Below, one piece after another: positions 37,920 through 48,718 of a stretch of DNA of 64,000 nt. The translations under genes and the position numbers were made by a program. Under the pieces are notes generated by a model. That model was not told the origin of the DNA and made no database searches. It saw only the letters and a list, made by a program, of their open reading frames with translations. Numbering within the stretch: position 1 is the first letter of the stretch; each line of letters opens with the position of its first letter. This stretch comes from Verticillium longisporum (taxonomy: Eukaryota > Ascomycota > Sordariomycetes > Glomerellales > Plectosphaerellaceae), in assembly GCA_019188255.1 (NCBI GenBank), contig JAETXT010000011.1, positions 3,348,001 to 3,412,000 of the forward strand, written 5' to 3'.

Positions 37920-38213
37920 TATTAAATTAATATTAAGGGGTTTCCTAGGTCGGTAATTACTATATAGGATTCACTGATATAGTAATTACCGGGGCTAGGA
38001 TTCATAGCTCTCAGGAGTACGTAATTCATAGCTTATATAATTAGTAAATTAGATAGGTATATCTAATTTACGTGGGTAGTAGTGATTTAGAGAGAGAGTA
38101 TTATTATTAATTACTATAAGTCTTATATTACCTACCCTACCTATTTAGAGCTCTGAGGCATAGCTAAAGTAATGAATTAGGGTTTATATAAGTAGTAAAG
38201 CCCTCTTAATAAA
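37920..38213 (-). repeat. LTR-like repeat, ~285-bp family, best preserved copy
   Basis: This inverted copy begins next to the TA target of the Fot1-like element and keeps more C/G than the other copies, so it is the least RIPed representative of the family. Confidence 0.6.
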
Positions 38214-39354
38214 TTCTTTAATTATAAAATAGAGAGCTATCTTTATATTAGCTTAAGAAAAAATCTTTCCCTATTATAATAATAAATAATAGAATATATT
38301 ACCTATCTATATTAATATTTTAGATTCATTATAATCTATTCTTAACCTTATAGCTAAATTAACTTTTTATTAAGATATCTTTTAGTATTTATAATAATTA
38401 TTCTTATTAAGATAATATTTATTATAAACTCTATTTTATCGAAGTTATAAATATTAGATTCTTTAATATTATATTTTATAATTATATTATAAATAAGTAT
38501 AAGTTATATATTTATTATATTAGGATCTTTATATAGAGCTCTTTAATAATTATATTTATAATAAAAAGAATTAAGCTTTAATTATTATTTAATAAAGTTT
38601 AAGATTTAGCGCTTCTTAATATATAATATATTATAATCGGTAAATAATCGATTAATTATATCTTCTTTTTTATAAAGTTAAAGAGAAAATAATTAAGAAT
38701 CTAATTTAAATATATATTAAATAATTATTAATTTATCTACTTTAATTAATTTCTTTAATTTAAATTTAATATTATATTAGGATAGGATATTCTTCCTATA
38801 ATAGCTATAGATAATATAATTAATATTATAGATTATAATAGCTTTCTAAGTATTAAGAGAAGGGTTATTTTCTATAGCTTAGAGAATAAGGAATAGTTAT
38901 CCTTCTTTAGAAGTTATCTTTATTATTTATAATTAAAGAGCTTATATTAAAAGACTAATTATTATATAATTATAATTAAGTATCTTATTCGCTTATTTAT
39001 TTTATTTATTAATCTTTATTAAATATCTAGAATAATATAGAGAATATTATAGATTAATAATTATATAATATTAAGGAAGTATAGACTTAAGAAGAGGATT
39101 TATAATTAATATAATAGTTAAGGGCTAAAGAGGGAATTTAGAAGAGAAGCTATAATAGAGCGCTAAAATCGATAATAAGTAATACTTTTTAATTCTAAAG
39201 CGCTAAGTAATAGTAGAATAATTACTCTATATAGGAAGGAATAAATATAATATATAATGCTATATTAGAAATATAATAGATTAAGTAGAGATATAGCGGA
39301 TTAAAGCTATTCCTATTTACTCCTAGGAACTAGGAATCCTAGAGGGGGAGGTTA

Positions 39355-39558
39355 TATTAAGAGGCCTCTACGGAGCTATCGTATAGGGGGCTAGTTAAGG
39401 GCTAAGGGCTACGAGAATGTATATATAAGGACTGCGGAGGGCCCTCTAAGCTATAGAGGGCTATAATTCAGATATATTCCGACCCTATACCTATTATCTA
39501 TTGCCTACGGACTATGTATGGAAGACCTCTTTACTCTGCTCCAAATCACGCACTGACA
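39355..39558 (+). repeat. 3' LTR of the 8.9-kb element
   Basis: Less mutated than the 5' LTR and ends in CACTGACA, showing the original CA terminus. Preceded by the purine tract at 39341-39352. Confidence 0.85.
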
Positions 39559-39563
39559 ACTCT
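39559..39563 (+). repeat. Target-site duplication ACTCT (right)
   Basis: Exact copy of 30612-30616 immediately after the 3' LTR. Confidence 0.85.
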
Positions 39564-39565
39564 GT

Positions 39566-39575
39566 ACTCCGGTCC
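39566..39575 (+). promoter_or_regulatory. Cluster promoter motif ACTCCGGTCC, site 1
   Basis: Lies 139 bp upstream of the hydrolase ATG and 2 bp after the LTR target duplication. Exact match to four other promoter sites in the window. Preceded by T, as in three of the other sites. Confidence 0.7.
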
Positions 39576-39713
39576 GCGAACACCTATGTAGGGGTTCGGG
39601 GCAATCGACGACAGCATTTAGGACCTAGTTACCATTTATATCACCATGACAGACATTGATGCTCTCGGCCTTTCGATTTATCGTATCATTATCGGTGTCT
39701 ACACAACCTCGCC

Positions 39714-41017
39714 ATGCACTCCCTTCCCCTCGCCCTTAGCCTGTCGGTGCAGTGGCTGCTGCTCGGCGTTCAACCCACCGTAGCCAGGGCTGTCGTCAAT
39801 GGTACGCCAGTTGAAATTGGTTCGTTTTCTCTGTGCTCTCTGACTTGATCCGGAATCATCTTGTCCCTCTCTCCTAACACCACCAGATCGCGTGGCCCTC
39901 TCGGCCAATACTACGGACAGCCTCTCCTTGTGCCGCGACTTCACCATCCCCATTTCGGTCAACAAGACGGTTGAGGCCGAGCTCTCCCTCGATGACTATG
40001 ATATCGAGTCGCTCTACGCCTGGGCTGGACGCGAGGTCCTCGTCCATGGCGATTATGAGATGTCAGCCCGTATCTGCGACCCGCCACCAGGTGTCGAGCG
40101 CAAAGATACGCTTCAGCTCTTGATGCATGGCGCCACCTTCAACAAACACATGTGGGACTTCCCTTACAAGCCCGAGACACACAGTTGGGTCAGATTCATG
40201 GCGAATGCTGGGTATACGACCCTGGCCATTGACTACATCGGTATAACCCCCCCCCCCCCCTTTTTCGCCTGTCCGTCTCGCATAACGAAGAGGGCCGACT
40301 GTTCTTGACTGTCCGACTGACGACCCTCCTAGGGTGCGGCAACAGCTCCCATCCTGACGGCCTCTTCGACGTGCAGACTGAGCTTTTTGTCCAGACGGCC
40401 CACCAGATTGTCCAGTCCATCCGCACCGAGAACCTTCTTGGTCGGTCTTTTAGCAAAATCTCCTTTGTCGGCTTCTCCATTGGTGCTATCGTCGCCAATG
40501 CTGTCGCCGACAAGTTCCCCGAAGATGCGGACTCGCTCGTCCTCCTAGGCATCACCTGGGATCGCGAGTGGTTGTATCCCGCCTTCCTGGCTGGGCTGCA
40601 GACAACGGCGAGCGTCGTGGACCCCACACGTTGGGGCGACAGGGACCCCTTCTACCAAACCCAGCCCACGCTCCAGGCGCGCCAGGTAGCCTGTTTCTTC
40701 GGGGACTTTGAGGAAGAAGCGGCTTTGGCGGATTTTGAGACGAGGGACCTGGACACCCTCGGCATGGCCATCACGTTCTCCTTTCATCTTGTGGAGGCTC
40801 CGAAGTACGAGGGCCCTGTGTTCCTGGGTATCGGAGACCACGACTCGACGTTTTGCCCACGAAAGTGCGGCAGCCAGCCGTACGGGGTCTACGACCAATT
40901 TCCCTGGCCTCGGAGCACGTTGTCAAGGTGTACAAAGACACGGGCCACGCTTTATTGTACCACCGCACCGCACCGTTGGTCATGCAGGATACATTGAGCT
41001 TCCTCGCGTCCATCTGA
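39714..41017 (+). pseudogene. Secreted alpha/beta hydrolase, C-terminal frameshift
   Basis: Esterase/lipase-type hydrolase. Exon 1 (39714-39801) encodes a signal peptide (MHSLPLALSLSVQWLLLG...). Introns are 39802-39886 (CTAAC branch) and 40241-40332 (contains 14 C in a row). Exon 2 is 39887-40240 and exon 3 starts at 40333. The nucleophile elbow is FVGFSIGAIVAN (Ser196), the acid is in GIGDHDSTFC, and an oxyanion-side HGATFNKHMWD motif is present. After YDQFP (near 40910) the frame is lost. One missing base in the CCC run at about 40910-40912 moves the catalytic-His segment (DTGHALLYHRTAP) and natural stop (41015-41017) into another frame, and the displaced frame stops at 40997. Either an inactivated gene or an assembly error. 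It has the cluster motif 139 bp upstream and was divergent from the BBE oxidase before the LTR insertion. Confidence 0.85.
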
Positions 41018-41928
41018 GCTTCTGTTTGCTTGGGGTGAAGCATGCCACCAGAAACACAAACGCTGAATAGATGCTTCTCAGATTGGCACTGTCAAAATGG
41101 GCTCCATGCGACAGCTCTCCGCTAAGAAGAGACTCGACACAGGAGCTGTTGATGATTAGATTCCAAAGCCACTTTGTATCTGGTCAGGAGCGGCTCTTGA
41201 TGCGGAAATTTAGATGAAAAAGGTACTTATACTTCATGTACATATCTATACAGGTCCATCCCAAAGACTACTTTTTTGATTGCGTGATCTGAAATGACAA
41301 TACAAGTGTGTTTATGGGTGCCGCCCCTTGGGTCCACGCTGTAGTCGATGCTCTTCCAGACCAGCCTCATCCCCAAGCCATGAGTATATTTTCTCGGGAT
41401 CCAACGACCCTTTATTGCCGACCCTCCGACGGCCATGTTGCAGAGGCTCAAGGGCTTGACGACCGGAACGCTACCAACCTTCATCAACGCTGGTAGCAAT
41501 TCTGCGGGCACGGCCATCGAGGAGGATAACCTGCTGATGCAGATGAAGGGCCTGGGGCAGCGCATGGAGCGTCGTCGTAGGCAGAAAAAGGGGAATCTCG
41601 GACATGGCGCTGCAATCTCAACTCGTAGGTGTCCATTGACACAACAGCTGAAATCTCGCCTGACGCTGAACAGAGAACGCCCTGTGCGCAGCGTTAAATG
41701 ACTTGTTGGTACAGGCCTACGTGCCCTGACGCGTGTCTTGTTAGGGGTACTGACGTGAGCGCAGCGAGGCCTTTATGAACCTTTCCCATCCTACCCATTT
41801 TCAAAAATTAACACGATATTTCCCTTGCAACCGATCATCTGTTCTGTTTCTTTTTGCTATACGAACGCAGCAATCACCACCCACATCCAAAGAGATATAC
41901 AACACGACAAGGACACAGATGTGATCGC
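41018..41928. other. Convergent intergenic region, nothing recognised
   Basis: Separates the 3' ends of the hydrolase (+) and the FMO (-). Short ORFs on both strands lack domains. Confidence 0.5.
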
Positions 41929-44718
41929 CTAGATCAGGAAATCTTCAAAGAGACCAGACACGCCCTCCATCTTGTCGGGGAAAGCAGTTGAAGCAACCCA
42001 CAGGTCCGGCCGGATAACCGCAACGCCGCCAGTCAGATGGTTTGCCCCCCACACGGTATGGGCATCCTCATCAGGCGCCTTGTCATCGAAGACAACCGTC
42101 GCGCCCTCCGGCAGCGCGTCTCTGACAGCGGCCAGTCCAGGGTCCACGTCGGCGCCGCTCCACTGGAATGGGAGCATCTTCAGGATGACGACAACATTGA
42201 AGCAGGACGACCCACCGAAACGGGTATAGAAGCCCTTCGGGTCATTCAAGCATCGAAGGAAAGCATCAACGCGCCGCCGCACCTCGGTGCCCGCCAGCGA
42301 AGAGGCAAAAAGCACCAGGTGGAAGCGAGGAGGCCCGGCCAGTTTGTCGTACAGGTATCCCGACTCAGTGGGAGATAAGCAGACGCGTGGGTTGGGCGCC
42401 CGAACGCCGCTCCTCACGCGAATCGCGGGGGGGTGGCCGTCTTTGGGGGTGAGGTCTAGACCCGACGACGAAACGGCAGCAGACTCGGCGTATGGGCAGT
42501 CCACGCCGAGGAGGAACTGCGCGTGGGCCTTGAAGAACTGTCCGAGGAACTCGAGGTCTTCGGCCTGGGAGGTGCCCGGGCCGTGATGATCATCCTCCGT
42601 GCCCTGTGCCACGACAGCCTTTGTGTCGGGCATCGCGCCGCCGGCTACCTCGAGCTCGGAAGGGACACCACTGCCCAAGGTATTGCTCGCCTGCTCTGAC
42701 CTAACGTTTTCATCGGCATTGTTTCTATGGTCCGCGTCAAGGCCATCGACATCCCGCAAATTCGGTAGCGGCACGGTCGAACCGCATACGAAACGGAGGT
42801 ACGAGCCAGAGACCTCAATGATGCGCACAGCGTGGCCGCGGCGCTCACTGCTGTAGGTGGGCAGCAGAACATCGTGCTTAGCCTGGCCCTTGGCGGCGAG
42901 ACCGAGCTTCCAGGCGAGGTTGGCAGAGTCGAGAATTGAGGCGTTGAGGCCAAAGGCACCCATGACACTATGGACGTGGCTATTGCAAGAAACAAGGCCG
43001 CCAGTCAGCATAGGTAAACTCCCGAAAGCATTGCATTGTGCACCAATTGTGCGTTCCGGATTGGACTTACGCTGCGTCGCCCACTAGGTGAACCCTCATA
43101 TCGGGCGACGAGAATGAGCGAGCCACTCTCTCGGAGACTGTTCAGATGAGAAGAAGTGTCAGTCCAGTCCAGGTAACATCAACTTTCACACCCGCGGAAA
43201 AATTCCAGTTTTTAATGAGGTTTCATGGGGCGTACTCTTCCAGACAGCAAACCAGCTCAGCGGTGCCGCAAACTTGAGCTTGTAAGGGTTGAATATGCGG
43301 TTGGCCTGCTCGAGGACTTCTTCAGGCGTAATCGAGTGCACCTCAACCCGGCCCCCGGACTCGACAAAGGTTGGGTCACGGGCTTGTCTCGAGGCGGCGA
43401 TAGGCCCAGCCAAGGAGATATCCAGCTGTGTGTATAGCCTGAGATCTTGTATGAGTTCATGGCGCAAGAGGAGAGACCCCATAACAAACGGCATACCTGA
43501 TGTAGCCATCTTCCCGTGGGATGATGACACAGCCGCCGTGTTTAGAGCTGATGACAGATCTAAAGGTACGTGGATGGTTAGCTAGCAATCTTTTTAAGAA
43601 GGTCCTTCCTTGCTCCCCTTGGTGATGGAGAGTTAACAAAAGGTTCACAGCTTACCCAAAGACCCAGGCATGCGGATAGTCCGACTCGAACACGCAGTCC
43701 ATGATGCCCCAGTAGATATCGGTGCTGACCCCGTCAAAGGGAATACCAAGTGACTTGCGGATCGGGCTAGCAGCGCCGTCGCTTCCAACGAGGAACTTGG
43801 CCCTGACGGAAGTTTCCCTACCGGTGTGGGCATTCTTCAACGTAGCCCGCACCGGGTGCGTGTGAAGTGAGCCGTCGGCAGCATGCTCCTCCACCCGATA
43901 GTCGACTGCGGTGCAGCTCCGCTCCACAATGACCTTGTGCCTCGCCAAGTCCCTCAGATAAATGCGCTCGAGCTGGCCCTGCGTGATGATATGCAAGCCA
44001 CGATATCGTGAGTCTGACTGGTGCGAGCGATTGAATAAGAGCTTACGGCCGTCCTTGTAGATGGCAGTGCGCTCGATCATAGGGCCCTCCTCGTGAACCT
44101 CTGTCGAGAGCCCCCACTGAGACATGGTTTCGAGAAACCTGGGCTGCACACCATCGGCGCGGCCGGCAACGAGCGGCGTGTCAGCTTTGTCTGAAAGCGC
44201 ACCGGTTTCATTAGCACTCGGGTCAAGTTGATAATTTTTTTAGATGACATAGACGGGAATTTTGCCATCACCCTGCTAACATACCGATGATGCGAAACGA
44301 GACCCCTTGTCTCGCTAGACTGACGGCAACTTGGAGGCCGCTGGGGCCGGCTGCACGTTTCGTCCGTTAGCACTGAGATGTCCAGTCCATCAAGAGACGG
44401 GGAGAGCTCACCTCCACAGATGAGGACGTCAACTTCCTCTTTTGGCGCCCACCACGACGGCACGCCATGAGGGCTGTTGGTGCCATCGTAAAGGCTGGGC
44501 CAGTGACGAACAACGTTGATGCCGAGCTGGTTATGCGTAAGTGAAGTGGTAAGGTCGACAGACGGAGGCGTGACGTAGGCGCCCGTACGGTCCGGGGCTG
44601 GATCCCCATTATCGTCGACAGGGCTCTTAGGCCAAGACCATGGAGTTTCCGAGGCCGACGAAAGATCCAACTCACGGAAGCCGTTCTCCCAGGTGTACGC
44701 GGGCGATTTAGTTGCCAT
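41929..44718 (-). CDS. FAD-dependent aromatic monooxygenase (phenol 2-monooxygenase type)
   Basis: Group A flavin monooxygenase that hydroxylates phenolic rings using NAD(P)H and O2. Seven exons in one 763-residue frame: 44718-44412, 44350-44285, 44190-43656, 43559-43497, 43438-43236, 43137-43071, 42979-41929; introns 58-98 bp with clear donors and branch sites. The Rossmann motif GAGPSG is at residues 102-107, created by joining exons 1 and 2. ADGVQPRFLETM and IPREDGYIR follow, and the FAD-ribityl GDAAHVHSVMGAFGLN spans the last intron (411-426). The C-terminal thioredoxin-like dimerisation domain of phenol hydroxylases follows. A hydrophilic, Asn/Asp-rich insertion (HRNNADENVRSEQ region) sits after the FAD domain. 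Divergent from the O-methyltransferase with a shared promoter carrying the cluster motif. Likely a tailoring hydroxylase of the polyketide. Confidence 0.95.
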
Positions 44719-45304
44719 TGTGGTAGGTATTGTGGAAATATGGGGGGAGAGCTACGTGGATTCTTGCTCGCTCGTTGCTTGGGTTTTGGTGGTAAGCCAA
44801 CTTGGTTGACTCTTCCGAAAGTAGGGCCGTACATATCCCAATGCTGAGTCCTGATTGTATTTTCATAGGCACCTCGGACCCCTCGGAACGTGAACGTGGA
44901 CAACACGATCATCCCCCTCGGGACGTTTCTAGGAGTCTGGGTCCCGCAAAGACAGACACTGAGGGCCGACGTACTCCGGTCCCGCGGAGCCATGTAAACT
45001 TGTTTTGGTCTCGCGATCGTGGTGACGACTTCTCTATCAGGTGTCCATCTGCCACGCGCGCGGGGGAACGGTTCGCTGGCGTCAACGGGACATAAATTTG
45101 AGCTGTCGAGACTAGGATAGATCGCCATGGCTTGCTCTCGAACAAATGCATATTCGCCCCGCTCCTTGCCATCCTAGAACTGAGTAAGATACCTGGTTTC
45201 AGACTGATTTCGATCTCTCCTACGGCTTGACCGGACAGATATCGCTGCAACCTCAGCACATTCACCACTTCGCTACTTCGCCCCACGACGTAACGACAGC
45301 AACC
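44719..45304. promoter_or_regulatory. Divergent promoter, FMO / O-methyltransferase
   Basis: A 586-bp region between two start codons on opposite strands, containing one copy of the cluster motif near its middle (44973-44982). ORFs in it are chance. Confidence 0.7.
44973..44982 (+). promoter_or_regulatory. Cluster promoter motif ACTCCGGTCC, site 2
   Basis: 254 bp from the FMO ATG and 322 bp from the methyltransferase ATG; one site can serve both genes. Confidence 0.7.
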
Positions 45305-47614
45305 ATGACTCGAGCCGCCGACGCAGTCTCCAACCGCCTGCTGAAACTGGGGGAGCTAATCCAGACCAATATCACCCAGCTGATTGAGTCTCGTCGCGCC
45401 GTTGCAGCCACGGGCAATGGGACCGAGTCTTCTGATCTTCCTCCGTGGAGCGTTTTCAACGCCCAGCGCGCCCTGCAAGCCGCTACCGGTAGCCTTACCG
45501 AGCTGATTAGCCAGCCGGAGAACCGACTGCTCGAAGTTTCTTCTCAGTACTTTGAAGCTCGGGCCCTGCACATAGCCGCAGATGCACGCATCCCGGATCT
45601 ACTCGCCGAGACTGCCCCTGGCGGTGTCCCCGTTGTTCTCCTCTCCGCCAAGGTCGGCATCGAGGCTCGGAAGCTCTGTAAGTAGCGCGTGCCAACCCAC
45701 TTGCTAAACGCCGGGCCCTTCTAGGGGGCCGGGCGATTCATGTGTCGCAGTGTTTCCCCACTTGCCGTCCATCCCCCATATTCCCAGGTCCCACTGACCT
45801 CGTACTACGGCTGGCTAACATGGCCCCCGTTGTTCGTTTCCGGCGGCAGCCCGATTACTGCGCTGCCTGTGCTCCATTCATATCTTCACAGAGGTGGAAC
45901 CAGACGTCTTCGCCAATAATGCTGTGTCCGCATGGCTCGTCGACAACGAGCCCCTGCGCGCCTATATCCTCCTGTTGTAAGTTGCAGGGACCGGCGGCTC
46001 CCGCACGCACGAACAAAGCTTATATTGAATGATGACACGTTGACTGAGCACGTTTTCTAGTGGCCTTGATCTTTACACGGCTTCCGACCATCTTCCACGA
46101 GCTCTTCATGACTCTGTCAAAGGTTCATCTTATGCCGTTGACCAGACGGCATGGCAGGATGCCTTGGGTGTTTCCAAGTCCCGATGGGATTGGCTCGAGG
46201 AGAAAACCAGCGCGTCCGACTTGCGTGAGGGCTGCAATGCTGCCGTTCAGGGAACGACTGACACGGATACCGCCGCACGCACCCCCAGTGCTCCCGGTGC
46301 CGGGGGCCAGGGGCGTGACGCCGCTGCAGCCAGCCCCAAGACGCCGTACCCAGGTGTGTTTGGTACCGAGCTGAGCAGGGTGGTAAACAGTGGGGTCGGC
46401 GATGGCCAGCCTATTTCGAGGCCAGAACACGCCATCTTCAGCCTGGCAATGGTTGGCGGCGGCAGAGTGTTCGGTCGAGCTCACCTACACGGTACGTCCG
46501 CCCATTGCTCTGAATGTCGACAGAGCGAACAGACGGCCTTGTCATTCCACCGCTTACGTGGCAGGTCCACCGCAAACATGCTAATCTGTATCTCGAACAG
46601 ACTTTCCCTGGGCGTCTCTTGGAGCGGCTACTGTGGTTGACGTTGGTGGAGGCGTAGGTAAGGCGAACCTCTCTTTCGCTCTCTGACGCCCTCTATCTCC
46701 CTCCTATCTCATTCTAACACTCTCAATGTTCCCCCAATCCAAGTCCCCTCTTCTATTCGAGACATTGCCCTTCAACCGTATGGACAGTGTGCCGCTCGTC
46801 ATCACCCTCCAGTTCTCGGCCCTCGACGTCGACCTGTATTTTGGCCGAATTGAGGCTGTTACTGATGTCACGGGTATCACAGGTGGCTTCTGCCTGCAAC
46901 TCTCTCACCTCTACCCTGACCTTAAGTTCGTCCTCCAGGACCGTGGCCCGGCCATCAACAAGGCCCACAATGAGGTCTGGCCGCGCGAGAACCCCGCGGC
47001 CCTTGCCGCAGGTCGGATTCAGTTTGTTGTTCATGACTTTTTTGAGAAAAACCCCGTACCCGAAGCGGATGTCTACTGGCTCCGCTATGTGCTGCATGAC
47101 TGGTCAGATGACTACTGCGTACGCATCCTCAGCGGTATCAGACAGAGCATGGGTCCTAGAAGCCGCATCTTGATCTGGTAAGTCAGCGATGAGACCCGGG
47201 ACGCGGGACCTACCTCCGCCCCTCCGTTGTACCCCCCACTTTTCCTCCCTGTTCCCCCTGTTCCCTTCACTGCTCCGCCCTCTTGGATCCTTACCCCTCT
47301 TTCCGCGAGCCCTAGGGATATGCTTGCTGATCCAGTTGCCGTCGGCCCGTAACAGCGATCAAGTCATGAACACAACTCATGGGTGCTCTGACCTACCTCC
47401 GGCGCCCGAGCCCCTGCTGCCAAACTGGGGCTACTACACGAGATACTCGCATCAGCGAGACCTAGCCATGATGGCGATCATAAACGGCATCGAGCGGAAG
47501 CCGGACGAGTTCCGAGAGCTAGTGGAACGTGCCGGACTCCGACTGCGCAAGATCTGGGACTGCCGCAGCCAAGTTGGTCTTGTTGAAGTTGTCCTGCCCA
47601 ACTCTGAGCTGTAG
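45305..47614 (+). CDS. SAM-dependent O-methyltransferase (sterigmatocystin OMT-like fold)
   Basis: Transfers methyl from SAM to a phenolic hydroxyl. Six exons, 513 residues: 45305-45677, 45850-45976, 46061-46491, 46601-46657, 46883-47177, 47356-47614. All junctions keep phase. An N-terminal helical dimerisation region (RLLRCLCSIHIFTEVEPDVF, VDNEPLRAYILL) precedes the SAM site VVDVGGGVGGF (~321-332). Next come VLQDRGP, HDFFEKNPVPEADVYWLRYVL and the catalytic HDWSDDYC (His401). The end is WGYYTRYSHQRDLAMMAIINGIERKPDEFRELVERAGL. Three introns are long for a fungus (172, 225 and 178 bp) and exon 4 is only 57 bp, so automatic gene prediction would easily break this gene. An Ala/Pro/Gly-rich insertion (TDTAARTPSAPGAGGQG) lies in exon 3. 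Likely tailoring O-methylation in the cluster. Confidence 0.94.
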
Positions 47615-48718
47615 CGCTTGTGTACTTGAGCTTGTTGGCTTGAGAAGCAAACGGGCTGGGCTGAGATGGCCAATTAAGGACGCACAGAATGCAAACACAG
47701 CAGTCCGGCCTGAAGGGGTCAGCAACCTTTGGGTGACGTAGCACTGATCTGGCCACGTTATCAGCTGCCTCGCAGGTAGTTTAGTTTTTGTGAAACCTCT
47801 TCTGAATAATAACGCCGGCCCCATAGAATTGCGCAATTCGTTCTCCCCATCCTACAACGGCTTTCCCCGTCGGTAATGACAGGTTTTGATTACATGCGTT
47901 GAGCGCAAACTGTATCTGTCCATGGCTGTCATCCAGATAGTGTGCTGTAGGATGGGTGGCATTCTTCCCAAGGAGCCAGGTGTCCTGTCCCGTAGCGTCG
48001 GATGCGGGTAGAGTACTATCAGGCAATACGCTGTGAACGCCTTGAAAGCAGAAGTAAAACGCGGTAACCGAGCGTGCTTAGAGTTTCGGCAGTGGCAAAG
48101 GCAATTCCTCCTCCTACCCCGACGTACGATCCAAGAGAGGAAGTGAAATACAATGAAAGCAACTAATTCGACTGAAGTATAGTCATGTCCACATATCATT
48201 ACCCTAGAAAGGTACCTATTCAGGAATAGTCTTACCTTGCCCCCTTGTCCCTGCTTTGCCTGCCGCTGTCTTGGCTGCAGCGGCCTCGCCTGTCCCAGTC
48301 ATGTCAAACCCACCCCCACGGCAACCTCAGCCCGCATTCGGCCCCACAGCTCACCCCGGTCAGGCCGGGTCGGCTCCGACCTTTTCACATGCTGCTACAA
48401 ATCATGCTTAATGCCTGCCATTTGCGGGGCAAAGCCGCTATGAATTCTAGCTGGTGTATAACGCAATCAGCCCGTAGGCACACTTACGGAGGGGCATATC
48501 TCGGCGGGACTCGCTCTTCTCAGTGAGTAGTTTCAGCAGCCAGTCCTCGTTCGGTTATGTTTGACAAGTGAGAGGTACACCTTTGGTTGTTCGATTGTCG
48601 TTATTGAGGCCTTGCATCCTTCACTTTTCCCGTCGTCTTTTTCGGGACTGGAACCTTTGTTATTGTTGTAGTTGCTCTGCCTTATTCGTTTTCCCTCTCA
48701 CACGCAGGCCAGGACGTC
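47615..48718. other. Intergenic, Myb gene promoter
   Basis: About 1.1 kb. The last 400 bp are pyrimidine-rich and probably the leader of the Myb gene. A CACGCAG just before the ATG could be the acceptor of a 5' UTR intron. The cluster motif is absent here. Confidence 0.5.

Larger units (their letters stand above)
30617..39558 (+). mobile_element. LTR retrotransposon, RIPed, with nested insertions (8.9 kb)
   Basis: Two ~204-bp direct repeats (30617-30820 and 39355-39558) bound the element. The 3' LTR ends in CA, and both LTRs start with TA where TG is expected (RIPed). A purine tract (AGAGGGGGAGGT, 39341-39352) lies just before the right LTR, giving plus orientation. The element is flanked by the perfect 5-bp duplication ACTCT. 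The interior is RIPed beyond reading and contains nested repeats: LTR-like copies at 31095, 32272 and 37920, a ~690-bp solo LTR at 34168-34857, internal retroelement DNA at 34000-36056 matching 1085-2436, and a later un-RIPed Fot1/pogo-type element at 36057-37916. Superfamily (Gypsy or Copia) not determinable. Confidence 0.85.

Noticed and set aside
44367..45128. 253-codon minus-strand ORF over the FMO start and promoter
   Set aside because: In another frame from the FMO first exon, crosses the divergent promoter, and has Pro/Arg/Ser-rich random content.
46492..46882. Long introns of the O-methyltransferase as separate ORFs
   Set aside because: Removing them with canonical splice signals restores an unbroken methyltransferase frame, so the ORFs spanning them are artefacts.
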